The notes under the pieces: generated by a model
The model's database searches: none
The model's input: only the letters and a program-made list of their open reading frames with translations
What the model was told of the DNA's origin: nothing
From: JAVVHH01 sp963848035
GTDB lineage: Bacteria > Pseudomonadota > Alphaproteobacteria > Acetobacterales > Acetobacteraceae
Direction: 5' to 3'
NCBI GenBank assembly: GCA_963848035.1
Contig: CAWKCD010000001.1
Coordinates: forward strand, 1,302,001 to 1,366,000
Length of the DNA stretch: 64,000 bases
Shown: piece after piece, positions 43,846 through 51,328 of the stretch
Numbering within the stretch: the stretch's first letter is position 1
How the letters are laid out: the number at the start of each line of letters is the position of its first letter
Made by a program: the position numbers and the translations under genes

Positions 43846-44769
43846 ATGCCGACATCGACAATTCTGAGCGAGCCCCTGGCCGGGCTACAGGCCCAGGCGC
43901 TCGGGCTGGCCGAAGCCGCCGACCTGTCGCCCGAGGTGATCTCGCTCCAACCGCGTGCGCCGTGGCGGTGGGTTTCGGCCCGGCTATGGCCTTCGCCGCT
44001 GCCGGCCGTGGGATTGCGGGACGTGCCGGGAGACATCCTGATGAGCGCGGGCGGGACGGCAGCCGTCGTCGCCAATGCCCTGCGCCAGCCAGGCCGCCGG
44101 CTCGTTCAGGTCCAGCATCCGCGTATGGACCCCGGCCGCTTCGACGTCGTCGTTGTCAACCGCCATGACGGGATCGCCGGCCCGAACATCGTCGTGACGC
44201 GGACCGCCCTGCATCGAGTCACCGCTGCCCGGTTGGCCGAAGCGGCAGCGGTGTGGGCGCCGCGTTTGGCGCATCTGCCGCGACCGCTGGTCGCCGTGCT
44301 GATCGGCGGCAGCAACGGGCGGTTCCGGCTCGACCAGCCGGTGGCGGCCGAACTCGGCGCGCAGCTGGCGGCGATGATGCGCGCGGATCAGGTCGGGCTC
44401 GCGCTGACCCCGTCGCGGCGCACGTCCGAGGACGCGCGGCAGGCGCTCGCTGCTGCCGTCTCGCCGCTGGGCGGCTGGGTCTGGGACATGGCGGGGGAGA
44501 ACCCGTATTTCGGGATGCTTGCCTTGGCGGACGCGATCGTGGTGACGGAGGACAGTGTGTCGATGGTGTCCGAAGCGGTGGCGACGACGGCGCCGGTGCT
44601 GCTGGCCGGGTTGCCGGGGCGGTCCCGGCGGATCCGGCTGTTCACCCGGCTCCTGCAGGAAGACGGGCGCGTGCGTCCGTTCAGCGGGCGGCTCGATCTC
44701 TGGCCGGTGACGCCGCTCGACGATACCGGCGCAGCGGGTCAAGACGTTCGCCATCGCCTGGGCTATTGA
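43846..44769 (+). CDS. ELM1-like (mitochondrial fission ELM1 family) protein
   Basis: The 307-residue protein begins LSEPLAGLQAQALGLAEAAD and contains RRLVQVQHPRMDPGRFDVVV and VNRHDGIAGPNIVVTRTALHRVT. It continues with PRPLVAVLIGGSNGRFRL and a glycosyltransferase-like C-terminal half with ADAIVVTEDSVSMVSEAVAT. These are the marks of the bacterial ELM1 family, whose fold resembles GT-B glycosyltransferases. Members often sit with lipid-A or surface-sugar genes, but their biochemical role is unsettled. The gene at 44776 follows six bases after the stop. Confidence 0.88.
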   Translation: MPTSTILSEPLAGLQAQALGLAEAADLSPEVISLQPRAPWRWVSARLWPSPLPAVGLRDVPGDILMSAGGTAAVVANALRQPGRRLVQVQHPRMDPGRFDVVVVNRHDGIAGPNIVVTRTALHRVTAARLAEAAAVWAPRLAHLPRPLVAVLIGGSNGRFRLDQPVAAELGAQLAAMMRADQVGLALTPSRRTSEDARQALAAAVSPLGGWVWDMAGENPYFGMLALADAIVVTEDSVSMVSEAVATTAPVLLAGLPGRSRRIRLFTRLLQEDGRVRPFSGRLDLWPVTPLDDTGAAGQDVRHRLGY

Positions 44770-44775
44770 AGCGGC

Positions 44776-46671
44776 ATGCTCGATATCCAGACCTTCGACG
44801 CCCGGGCCGGGGGCAATGTCATCTACAAGGCGCTGGCGCACCCGCTCGCAGCCGAGGCCATCCTGCTGCTCGCCGAGCGCGTCCGCAGTGGGGCGTTGGC
44901 GGTCTATGACCCGGACGGCGTCGCCAGCGCGCTCTGGGCGATGCACCCGGCAATGCCCGCTCCGGCCGAAGTGTTCGTGCACGACGTGGGCCAGATCGGC
45001 GAGCGGCGCGCGGGCGTCGCCGCCAAGCCGCTCACGGACCTGCCGCACTCCGACGCCAGGTTCTTGCTGATCGCCGCCTTCGACGCCGGCCGGACCCGGG
45101 CGCGGATCGCGTTCATGGTGCCGGACAGCATGACGGTGCTGACGCTCGACGAGGCGAAGCTGCCGGCGAACATGCTGACGCACCCGTCCCGCTACCTCGA
45201 TCGAACGAATTTCGCGACCAACTACGCCTTCTTCCGTGACACCGGCGAACCCGACGGCACCGGGCTGCACACCCGGCTAGTGACGGCGAACTATTGGGCA
45301 GGCTACGGCGCCAAAACGGTTCGGCTGTGGTGCCGGTTGTTCGATGGCGCCGGCGCCGTGCTGGCCCAGTGGGAAGAAGCGACACCCGCCGGGGCCGGTG
45401 GGATCGCGATCGACAGCCGGGAGGTGCGGGCGCGCTTCGGCCTCCCGGCATTCACCGGCCAGTTGTTCCTGCATGCGATCGGCGCCGCTGGGCATGACAT
45501 CGTCAAATATGCGCTCGACACCTACGGCAGCGGCGACGAGCCGAGCCTTTCCTGCACGCACGATGCCAATGCCTGGCCGAGCGACCGCTACGCCGGCATG
45601 CCCGCCCCGGCCGAAGGCGAGCGCGTGATCTTCTGGCTCCAGAACAGCCATGCCGCACCGATTCCCCAGGGCGCGGTGGCGCTGGACCGCATGGGCGCGG
45701 AGCATCCGGTGACGCTGCCTTACGCCGTGCCGGGCTACGCGACGGCGGCGGTGGATGTGGCCGATCTGCTGCCGGGCCTCGCCTGGCCGGCGCAGATCGA
45801 GGTCCGCACCGGACGCCACATCGTACGGCCCCGATACGAGGTCGTGCGCGGCGGTCGGACCCGGATCGCGCATCTGAACGTCGAACGGGCGGATCTGAAG
45901 CCGAACCCCGAGATCAAGTCGCTGCACAACTTGATGGGACGCGGCTATCTGCTGCCGTTCCCGATCCTGCCGCCGGACCGGTTCCGCAGCCTTGTGCTGC
46001 CGACGCCGATGGCGGAGCGGCAGGCCAACCTTCCGCTGCGTCTCGAAGTGTTCGCGGTCGATGGACGCAAGCTGGCCGAGCGCTTCCTCGGCAAGCTGGC
46101 CCGCGACCATGATGTCGCCGTGGACCTCGCGGAGTTCGGCGCCGAGGAGGGCCATGCGGAACTGCTGTATGATTTCCGCGACGGCGGCGACGCCGACGGC
46201 TGGATGCACTGTCTGGTCCGCTACGAACACCGCGCGAGCGGCCATGAGGCAGAGAGCAGTTTCGGCGCGCATATTTACAACACGGCGATGACCTACCGCG
46301 ACGAACCGCAGAGCTACTCGGGGCCACCGCCGGGCTTGTCGACCCGGCTGTTCCTGAAGCTTGGCGACCAAGAACGGCGCAGTTTCGCGGCGCTGATCTA
46401 CGCTGCATCGGCGCCCTGGCACCCGGCCTCCGACACGACCCTGCTGCTGCACGACGGATCCGGCGCGGTGATCGCCGAGCGGACGCTTCAAATCGCATGC
46501 TCCGGTAGCGCGATGGTGTTCCCCCATGAGCGGTTCGGCGACGCCCTGCTCGAGCAGGCCGGACCGCGCGGCTACGTGCTTATCCGCGACGCGACTTGCC
46601 GCCTCTTCGGCTATCACGGCCTGATGGAGACGTCCGGTGCGTTCTCGCTGGACCACATGTTCGGGTTCTAA
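44776..46671 (+). CDS. Hypothetical protein, partner of ELM1-like gene
   Basis: I do not recognise a family for this 631-residue protein. No signal peptide or membrane segment is visible. Two regions look repeated in style: an N-terminal part with FVHDVGQIGERRAG and IAFMVPDSMTVLTLDEAKLP, and later segments with TRLFLKLGDQERRSFAALIY and LFGYHGLMETSGAFSLDHMF. Aromatic and beta-type patterns suggest tandem jelly-roll-like domains. It begins seven bases after the ELM1 stop, so a shared function in surface glycan handling is likely. Nothing else in the sequence tells what that function is. Confidence 0.72.
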   Translation: MLDIQTFDARAGGNVIYKALAHPLAAEAILLLAERVRSGALAVYDPDGVASALWAMHPAMPAPAEVFVHDVGQIGERRAGVAAKPLTDLPHSDARFLLIAAFDAGRTRARIAFMVPDSMTVLTLDEAKLPANMLTHPSRYLDRTNFATNYAFFRDTGEPDGTGLHTRLVTANYWAGYGAKTVRLWCRLFDGAGAVLAQWEEATPAGAGGIAIDSREVRARFGLPAFTGQLFLHAIGAAGHDIVKYALDTYGSGDEPSLSCTHDANAWPSDRYAGMPAPAEGERVIFWLQNSHAAPIPQGAVALDRMGAEHPVTLPYAVPGYATAAVDVADLLPGLAWPAQIEVRTGRHIVRPRYEVVRGGRTRIAHLNVERADLKPNPEIKSLHNLMGRGYLLPFPILPPDRFRSLVLPTPMAERQANLPLRLEVFAVDGRKLAERFLGKLARDHDVAVDLAEFGAEEGHAELLYDFRDGGDADGWMHCLVRYEHRASGHEAESSFGAHIYNTAMTYRDEPQSYSGPPPGLSTRLFLKLGDQERRSFAALIYAASAPWHPASDTTLLLHDGSGAVIAERTLQIACSGSAMVFPHERFGDALLEQAGPRGYVLIRDATCRLFGYHGLMETSGAFSLDHMFGF

Positions 46672-46688
46672 GGGGAACCATGGTCTGA

Positions 46689-46709
46689 AATGCAGCTCCA
46701 GGTTGCATT
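46689..46709. promoter_or_regulatory. AATGCA-N9-TGCATT inverted repeat, possible activator site
   Basis: The exact six-base dyad lies 80-100 bases upstream of the sigma-54-type promoter at 46789. Enhancer-binding activators of sigma-54 usually bind at about this distance. That PrsR or a similar regulator uses it is inference. Confidence 0.35.
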
Positions 46710-46788
46710 CGTCAGAAAATTTTACACGCCAGAGTTTTATTGAGACTCGCGTTCGGCTAAGCCATTGACGGTGATGGAAGTTTAACGA

Positions 46789-46804
46789 TGGCATGACGAT
46801 TGCT
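46789..46804 (+). promoter_or_regulatory. Sigma-54 (RpoN) promoter for PEP-CTERM gene
   Basis: The sequence TGGCATGACGATTGCT matches the consensus TGGCACG-N4-TTGCW at all fixed positions but one (T for C at position 6). The GG and GC elements are correctly spaced. Transcription should begin near 46815, giving a leader of about 45 bases to the ATG at 46860. PEP-CTERM substrate genes are known to be controlled by PrsK/PrsR with sigma-54, which fits. Confidence 0.72.
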
Positions 46805-46859
46805 CTTACAGCGGTATAGACCAGGGGTTGGCCCGGGTCTGCCGCAGTAGGACACCATC

Positions 46860-47582
46860 ATGAACAAGCTGTTCTCCGCCCTCGCCGCCGCTAGCTTCCT
46901 CACCGTCGCCGGCGCCGGCGCGCACGCCGCGGTGCTCGTCCCTGAGTGCAACAGCTGCAACACCGCGCTCGCCGGCTCCTTTGCCGTGAAAATCTGGAGC
47001 GCGGACACGAAGGACAGCAACATCAACTCGGCCAACCAGCAAGCACTGCCCACCAACCCGATCGTCACGAACCAGAACATGGTCGGCAGCGGCGTCTACA
47101 CCGGCGCGATCGACTTCAACTACGATCCGTCGCGCGGCACCCCGACCGTGGGTGGCTTCTTCAACAGCGGAACCGGCAGCTACACCGGCACCGGCACCTC
47201 GGCGACGTTGAGCAAGACCGGCTTCAGCCACGCGACGATCATCGAGTTCTCGTTCACGATCGCAAACGCGCTAACCAACATCACGATCAGCCACGATGAC
47301 GGCGTCAGCCTGTTCAACGTCAACAACCTCAGCACCGACCTCCTGCCGAACAGCGCGGCCGCACCGACCAACGCTGCGGACACCAAGCTCACCACCTTGG
47401 CCGCCGGCACCTACAACCTTTGGTATGCCGAAGTGAACGGCGTGCCCGCGGTGCTCTGCTTCGATCCGACCAACGTCGTGCCCGCGACGCTGCCAACCGC
47501 CACGCCCGAGCCGGCCTCGCTGGCGCTGCTCGGGATGGGCTTGGCCACGGTCGGCTTCGTCCGCCGCCGCCGCACCGCCTGA
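46860..47582 (+). CDS. PEP-CTERM sorting domain protein
   Basis: The 240-residue protein has a signal peptide (MNKLFSALAAASFLTVAGAG, cleavage near AHA). A Ser/Thr/Asn-rich middle follows, with a possible carbohydrate-binding beta fold and a CNSC pair. The C-terminal sorting signal is TPEPASLALLGMGLATVG followed by RRRR. Such proteins are cut by exosortase (XrtA/EpsH) and released or anchored in exopolysaccharide. The export and chain-length proteins at 54-56 kb are of the XrtA-associated kind. No exosortase gene is in the window. The middle domain contains ISHDDGVSLFNVNN, reminiscent of PA14-like or other lectin folds. Confidence 0.93.
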   Translation: MNKLFSALAAASFLTVAGAGAHAAVLVPECNSCNTALAGSFAVKIWSADTKDSNINSANQQALPTNPIVTNQNMVGSGVYTGAIDFNYDPSRGTPTVGGFFNSGTGSYTGTGTSATLSKTGFSHATIIEFSFTIANALTNITISHDDGVSLFNVNNLSTDLLPNSAAAPTNAADTKLTTLAAGTYNLWYAEVNGVPAVLCFDPTNVVPATLPTATPEPASLALLGMGLATVGFVRRRRTA

Positions 47583-47593
47583 GCGGACTTGAA

Positions 47594-47613
47594 GCCCCGG
47601 GCATAGCCGGGGC
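47594..47613 (+). terminator. GC hairpin after PEP-CTERM gene
   Basis: The seven-base arms GCCCCGG (47594-47600) and CCGGGGC (47607-47613) enclose a six-base loop, 12 bases after the stop. There is no T-run, so it is a weak terminator candidate or a stabilising 3' hairpin. Confidence 0.4.
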
Positions 47614-47668
47614 CCGACGAACCAGAGGTTTGGGCCGGATGGCGCCAACCCCGGCCGGCCCTTCACGG

Positions 47669-47707
47669 AACCCCGCATGCGAGCAGCGTGCGGGGTTCTG
47701 TTGTTTC
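47669..47707 (+). terminator. Rho-independent terminator before acyl-CoA synthetase gene
   Basis: The arms AACCCCGCA (47669-47677) and TGCGGGGTT (47689-47697) pair perfectly, and three further pairs extend the stem inward. The T-rich tail CTGTTGTTT follows. It probably ends the PEP-CTERM transcript and isolates the next gene. Confidence 0.7.
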
Positions 47708-47751
47708 GCACCCGCTTGCGCTCGGGCCGGGGCGCCCGTAGCAATCACGCC

Positions 47752-49359
47752 ATGTTCGATCTGCCGAAAACGAGCGCGAACTACGTTCCGCTTTCGCCCC
47801 TCAGCTTCATCCGGCGGACCGCGGAGGTTTTCCCCGAGCGAGCAGCTATCCTGCACGGAGAGTTGCGGCAGAGCTGGGCCGGGACCTACGACCGGGCGCG
47901 TCGACTCGCTTCCGCGCTCTCGCGCCACGCCGCACCCGGCCAGACCGTGGCGGCGATGCTGCCGAACACGCCCGCCATGGTGGAGGCGCATTTCGGCGTG
48001 CCGATGGCCGGCTGTGTGCTGAACGCGCTCAACATCCGGCTGGATGCCGAGACGATTGCTTTCATCCTTGAGCATGGCGAAGCCCGCGTCCTGCTGACCG
48101 ATCGCGAATTCTCCGGCGTCATCGGCAAGGCGCTCGCGCTGATGAAGTCGCCCCGCCCGCTGGTGATCGACGTGGAGGACACGCTGGCGCCCCCAGGCGC
48201 GCTTGTCGGTACGCAAACCTACGAAGCGTTCCTGGCCGAGGGCGATCCGGACTTCGCCTGGTCCCTGCCCGCCGACGAATGGGATGCGATCGCGCTGAAC
48301 TACACGTCGGGCACCACCGGCAACCCCAAGGGCGTCGTCTACCATCACCGCGGCGCCTACATGAACGCGGTTGGCAACGTGCTCACCTGGGCGATGCCGC
48401 ATCACCCGGTCTACCTGTGGACGCTGCCGATGTTCCACTGCAACGGCTGGTGCTTCCCGTGGACCGTCGCGGCGATGGCGGGGACGAACGTGTGCTTGCG
48501 CCGGGTCGACGCGGCCGCCGTGATCGAGGCGCTGGACCGGCACGGGGTGACCCATTTGTGTGGGGCGCCGATCGTGATGGGCGCGATCTTGAACCATCCC
48601 GGCGTGCAGAAGCGCCCACATCCGGTGCGGATGATGACCGCCGGCGCCGCGCCTCCGGCAGCCGTGATCGAAGGCATGGAGCGCCTCGGCTTCGAAATCA
48701 CCCACGTCTACGGCCTGACCGAAGTCTATGGCCCGGCCACCGTATGCGCCTGGCACGAGGAGTGGGACGCATTGCCCACGGAGCAGCGCGCCGCCATGAA
48801 GGCGCGCCAAGGGGTGGCCTACGTCGTGCAGGAAGCGGTGATGGTCGCCGATCCTGCCACGCTCGCACCCGTCGCGCGCGACGGCCGGACGATGGGCGAG
48901 ATCCTGATGCGCGGCAACATTACCATGAAAGGCTATCTGAAGAACGCGCCCGCGACCGAGGAAGCTTTCGCTGGCGGCTGGTTCCACACCGGCGATCTCG
49001 CCGTCCAGCACCCGGATGGCTATGTCGAGATCCGCGACCGTTCCAAGGACATCATTATCAGCGGCGGCGAGAACATCTCGACGATCGAGATTGAAGACGT
49101 GCTTTACCGGCATCCCGCGGTGCTCGAGGCCGCCGTCGTGGCGCGACCGGACCCGAAATGGGGTGAGACGCCTTGCGCCTTCGTGACGCTGCGACCGGAC
49201 GCGACAGCAACTGCGGCGGAGATCATCGCGTTCTGCCGCGAGCGCATGGCCCACTTTAAGGCCCCGCGAACCGTCGTGTTCGGCCCGCTGCCAAAGACCA
49301 GCACCGGCAAGATGCAAAAATTCATGCTGCGCGAACAAGCGCGGCAGTTGGAGGGCTAA
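47752..49359 (+). CDS. Acyl-CoA synthetase (AMP-forming), medium-chain/DmdB-like
   Basis: The 535-residue adenylate-forming enzyme has the AMP-binding loop YTSGTTGNPKGVVYHHRG and the motif VYGLTEVYGPATVC. It also has GWFHTGDLAVQHPDGYVEI, DIIISGGENISTIEIED and the catalytic lysine in KTSTGKMQKFMLREQ. It joins a carboxylic acid to CoA through an acyl-AMP. The opening TSANYVPLSPLSFIRRTAEV and the length match the branch that includes 3-methylmercaptopropionyl-CoA ligase DmdB and medium-chain ligases. The substrate is uncertain. An AhpD-like gene begins two bases after the stop. Confidence 0.92.
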   Translation: MFDLPKTSANYVPLSPLSFIRRTAEVFPERAAILHGELRQSWAGTYDRARRLASALSRHAAPGQTVAAMLPNTPAMVEAHFGVPMAGCVLNALNIRLDAETIAFILEHGEARVLLTDREFSGVIGKALALMKSPRPLVIDVEDTLAPPGALVGTQTYEAFLAEGDPDFAWSLPADEWDAIALNYTSGTTGNPKGVVYHHRGAYMNAVGNVLTWAMPHHPVYLWTLPMFHCNGWCFPWTVAAMAGTNVCLRRVDAAAVIEALDRHGVTHLCGAPIVMGAILNHPGVQKRPHPVRMMTAGAAPPAAVIEGMERLGFEITHVYGLTEVYGPATVCAWHEEWDALPTEQRAAMKARQGVAYVVQEAVMVADPATLAPVARDGRTMGEILMRGNITMKGYLKNAPATEEAFAGGWFHTGDLAVQHPDGYVEIRDRSKDIIISGGENISTIEIEDVLYRHPAVLEAAVVARPDPKWGETPCAFVTLRPDATATAAEIIAFCRERMAHFKAPRTVVFGPLPKTSTGKMQKFMLREQARQLEG

Positions 49360-49360
49360 G

Positions 49361-49936
49361 ATGCCGCAACCCGACCACGTCACGGCGCTCGACGACGCCG
49401 ATGAGAGCACGCTGCCCGAGGAGCTGCGGCCGTATTTCCAGAAGTGCCGCGACAAATTGGGCTTTGTGCCGAACGTGCTGCGGGCTTGGCTGCTGCGGCC
49501 GGAGAAACTGCGCAACTTCGTCCGGCTGTATGACGAACTCATGCTCGGGCCGTCGGGCCTGTCCAAGGTCGAGCGTGAGATGATCGCGGTGGCGGTGTCA
49601 TCCTGGAACCGCTGCTATTATTGCCTCGTCGCGCATGGCGCCGCGGTGCGGAAGCTTTCGGACGATCCGCAACTGGGCGAGATGCTGGCGTTCAACTATC
49701 GCGTCGCCGAGTTGCCGACCCGGCAGCGGGCGATGCTGGACTTCGCCGTGAAGCTCACGGCCGTGCCGCACGACATTACCGAATCAGACCGCGCCGGGCT
49801 CAGCCAACACGGCTTTTCCGACGAGGATGTGTTCGACATCGCCGAAGTGACCGGATTTTTCAATTACACGAACCGGGTCGCGCACGCCTTGGATATGATG
49901 CCCAACCCCGAATACCACAAACTCGGCCGGGGCTGA
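49361..49936 (+). CDS. AhpD-like (carboxymuconolactone decarboxylase family) peroxidase-related protein
   Basis: The 191-residue protein has the AhpD fold signature, with the redox pair and histidine in SSWNRCYYCLVAHGAAVRK. It begins with the typical peroxidase-related lead RPYFQKCRDKLGFVPNVLRA and carries the late helix DVFDIAEVTGFFNYTNRVAHAL. The Cys-x-x-Cys pair suggests a thiol redox or alkylhydroperoxide role. The two-base gap to the acyl-CoA synthetase indicates a shared transcript. Confidence 0.92.
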   Translation: MPQPDHVTALDDADESTLPEELRPYFQKCRDKLGFVPNVLRAWLLRPEKLRNFVRLYDELMLGPSGLSKVEREMIAVAVSSWNRCYYCLVAHGAAVRKLSDDPQLGEMLAFNYRVAELPTRQRAMLDFAVKLTAVPHDITESDRAGLSQHGFSDEDVFDIAEVTGFFNYTNRVAHALDMMPNPEYHKLGRG

Positions 49937-49947
49937 TCGGCGTCTGC

Positions 49948-50202
49948 CTACCGAGGCCGTTCGACGCCGCCACCGACATGGGCGCCACGGCCGCGGAGGC
50001 AGCGGGCCATCGCCTGTTGCTTGACGATCTCGACTTTGCCGGCGTTCTGCCACAGCCAATCGGTCTCGGCCGACTTGGCCAGGACATCGCGAACCGCGGG
50101 ATCCTGGTCGATGCGGGCGGCGCAGGCTTGTTCGGCAGTGGAGGGCGGCGGCTTGGCCGCGCACGAGGCGAGAAGCAAGGCGAGAACGATCAGCGATCTC
50201 AT
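49948..50202 (-). CDS. Small lipoprotein
   Basis: The 84-residue protein begins MRSLIVLALLLASCAAK, a lipoprotein signal with lipobox LASC. A short conserved helical region follows: STAEQACAARIDQDPAVRDV, then KVEIVKQQAMARCLRGRG with two further cysteines that may pair. The function is unknown, and similar short lipoproteins follow nudC in related bacteria. Its ATG overlaps the nudC stop (ATGA at 50199-50202). Confidence 0.8.
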   Translation of the reverse strand: MRSLIVLALLLASCAAKPPPSTAEQACAARIDQDPAVRDVLAKSAETDWLWQNAGKVEIVKQQAMARCLRGRGAHVGGGVERPR

Positions 50203-51119
50203 GCGTGATCCATCCAGTCCTCGACGAGACGTCGGGCGATGCTGTCGCGACGAGGCAGCTGGAACCCGTTCGCTTCGGGATCACGCAGTTCGTCGAGAGT
50301 GAACCAGCGCGCGTCGCTCAACTCGTCCTGCTGGATGGTGATCGCTTCGGCCAAGGCCTCGGCGTAGAATCCGAGCATGATGCTGGCCGGAAACGGCCAA
50401 GGCTGGCTGCTGTGATAGCGAACCGGGCCGACCGGCACGCCGACCTCTTCCATGACTTCGCGGGCCACCGCCTCCTCGAGGCTCTCGCCGGGCTCCACGA
50501 AGCCGGCGAGGGTCGAATACATCTGGCTATTCGGGAAACGCTGCGAATGGCCGAGCAGGACCCGGCCGTGGCGATGCACCAGCATGATGACGGCCGGGTC
50601 GGTCCGCGGGAAATGATGGGTGCCGCACTGGGTGCAGACATGGGAATATCCGGCGCTGCGCGGCTCGCAGGGTGCGCCGCAGACGCCGCAAAATTTGTGC
50701 CGGGTCCGCCAGTGCATGAGACCGCGGGCGTGAGCGAGAACGGCAGCGTCGTCCGCCGGTAGGCGTCCGGCCAGGGCACGCAGGTCCTCGAACCGGCCGA
50801 GCGCGTCAGGCAGCAACGGCAGCGGATCGTCGACGGCGCTGACATCGACGGCGAAGACGGCGTGTTCGCCTTTGAGGCCAAGAAACGCCCAGGGGCCGCC
50901 GGCCATGCGGACGGCTTCGGCGACGGCGCCGGTGAGGAACACGGCATTGGGGCTTTCATCGCCGGCGACGAGGGTCTTGGCTCGCCAGACCGGGACGAAC
51001 AGGCTCGCCGGGTCGGCGAGGCGGGCCGCGATCCAGGCCTCGTCGTCGCGGTGGTGGGCCGCACGGTCGAGGGGGCTGCCGGTGTAGGCGTTGGGGCGCC
51101 GAGCGAGGATGAGCGTCAT
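50199..51119 (-). CDS. nudC: NADH pyrophosphatase NudC
   Basis: NudC hydrolyses NADH and removes NAD caps from RNA. The 306-residue protein has an N-terminal beta domain and a four-cysteine zinc ribbon (CGVCGAPC with CTQCGTHHFP). The Nudix box is GFVEPGESLEEAVAREVMEE, and the NADH-specific SQPWPFPAS motif lies downstream. The start at MTLILARRPNAYTGSPLD is family-typical. It is divergent from the ffs-dnaX region. Confidence 0.95.
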   Translation of the reverse strand: MTLILARRPNAYTGSPLDRAAHHRDDEAWIAARLADPASLFVPVWRAKTLVAGDESPNAVFLTGAVAEAVRMAGGPWAFLGLKGEHAVFAVDVSAVDDPLPLLPDALGRFEDLRALAGRLPADDAAVLAHARGLMHWRTRHKFCGVCGAPCEPRSAGYSHVCTQCGTHHFPRTDPAVIMLVHRHGRVLLGHSQRFPNSQMYSTLAGFVEPGESLEEAVAREVMEEVGVPVGPVRYHSSQPWPFPASIMLGFYAEALAEAITIQQDELSDARWFTLDELRDPEANGFQLPRRDSIARRLVEDWMDHA

Positions 51120-51149
51120 GCCGACGCGCTTCTCGCATGCGCGCCCCTG

Positions 51150-51177
51150 TTGTGCCACCCCCACCAGGCCGTGCTAA
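51150..51177 (+). promoter_or_regulatory. Possible promoter of the SRP RNA gene
   Basis: TTGTGC (51150-51155) and TGCTAA (51172-51177) resemble -35 and -10 boxes with a 16-base spacer, ending about ten bases before the RNA 5' end. The match is modest. Confidence 0.35.
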
Positions 51178-51186
51178 GAGAAGCTC

Positions 51187-51283
51187 GGGAGGTCGGCGGC
51201 GGACGGGCGCCTCGCCAACCCGGTCAGGACCGGAAGGTAGCAGCCGCAACGAGTTTCCGCTCGGGTCGATCGTTCGGCCTCCC
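51187..51283 (+). ncRNA. ffs: Signal recognition particle RNA (4.5S type)
   Basis: The conserved apical part GGTCAGGACCGGAAGGTAGC, followed by AGCC (51222-51245), carries the GGAA tetraloop and the asymmetric loop that bind Ffh. The 5' bases GGGAGGTCGG pair over ten positions with the 3' TCGGCCTCCC, giving an RNA of about 97 bases. Its location directly before dnaX is the usual one in this group. Ends are estimated from pairing. Confidence 0.88.
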
Positions 51284-51328
51284 ACCCTCACCGCCCAACC
51301 CTTCGTAACAGGAGAGCCGGCGCCACCG

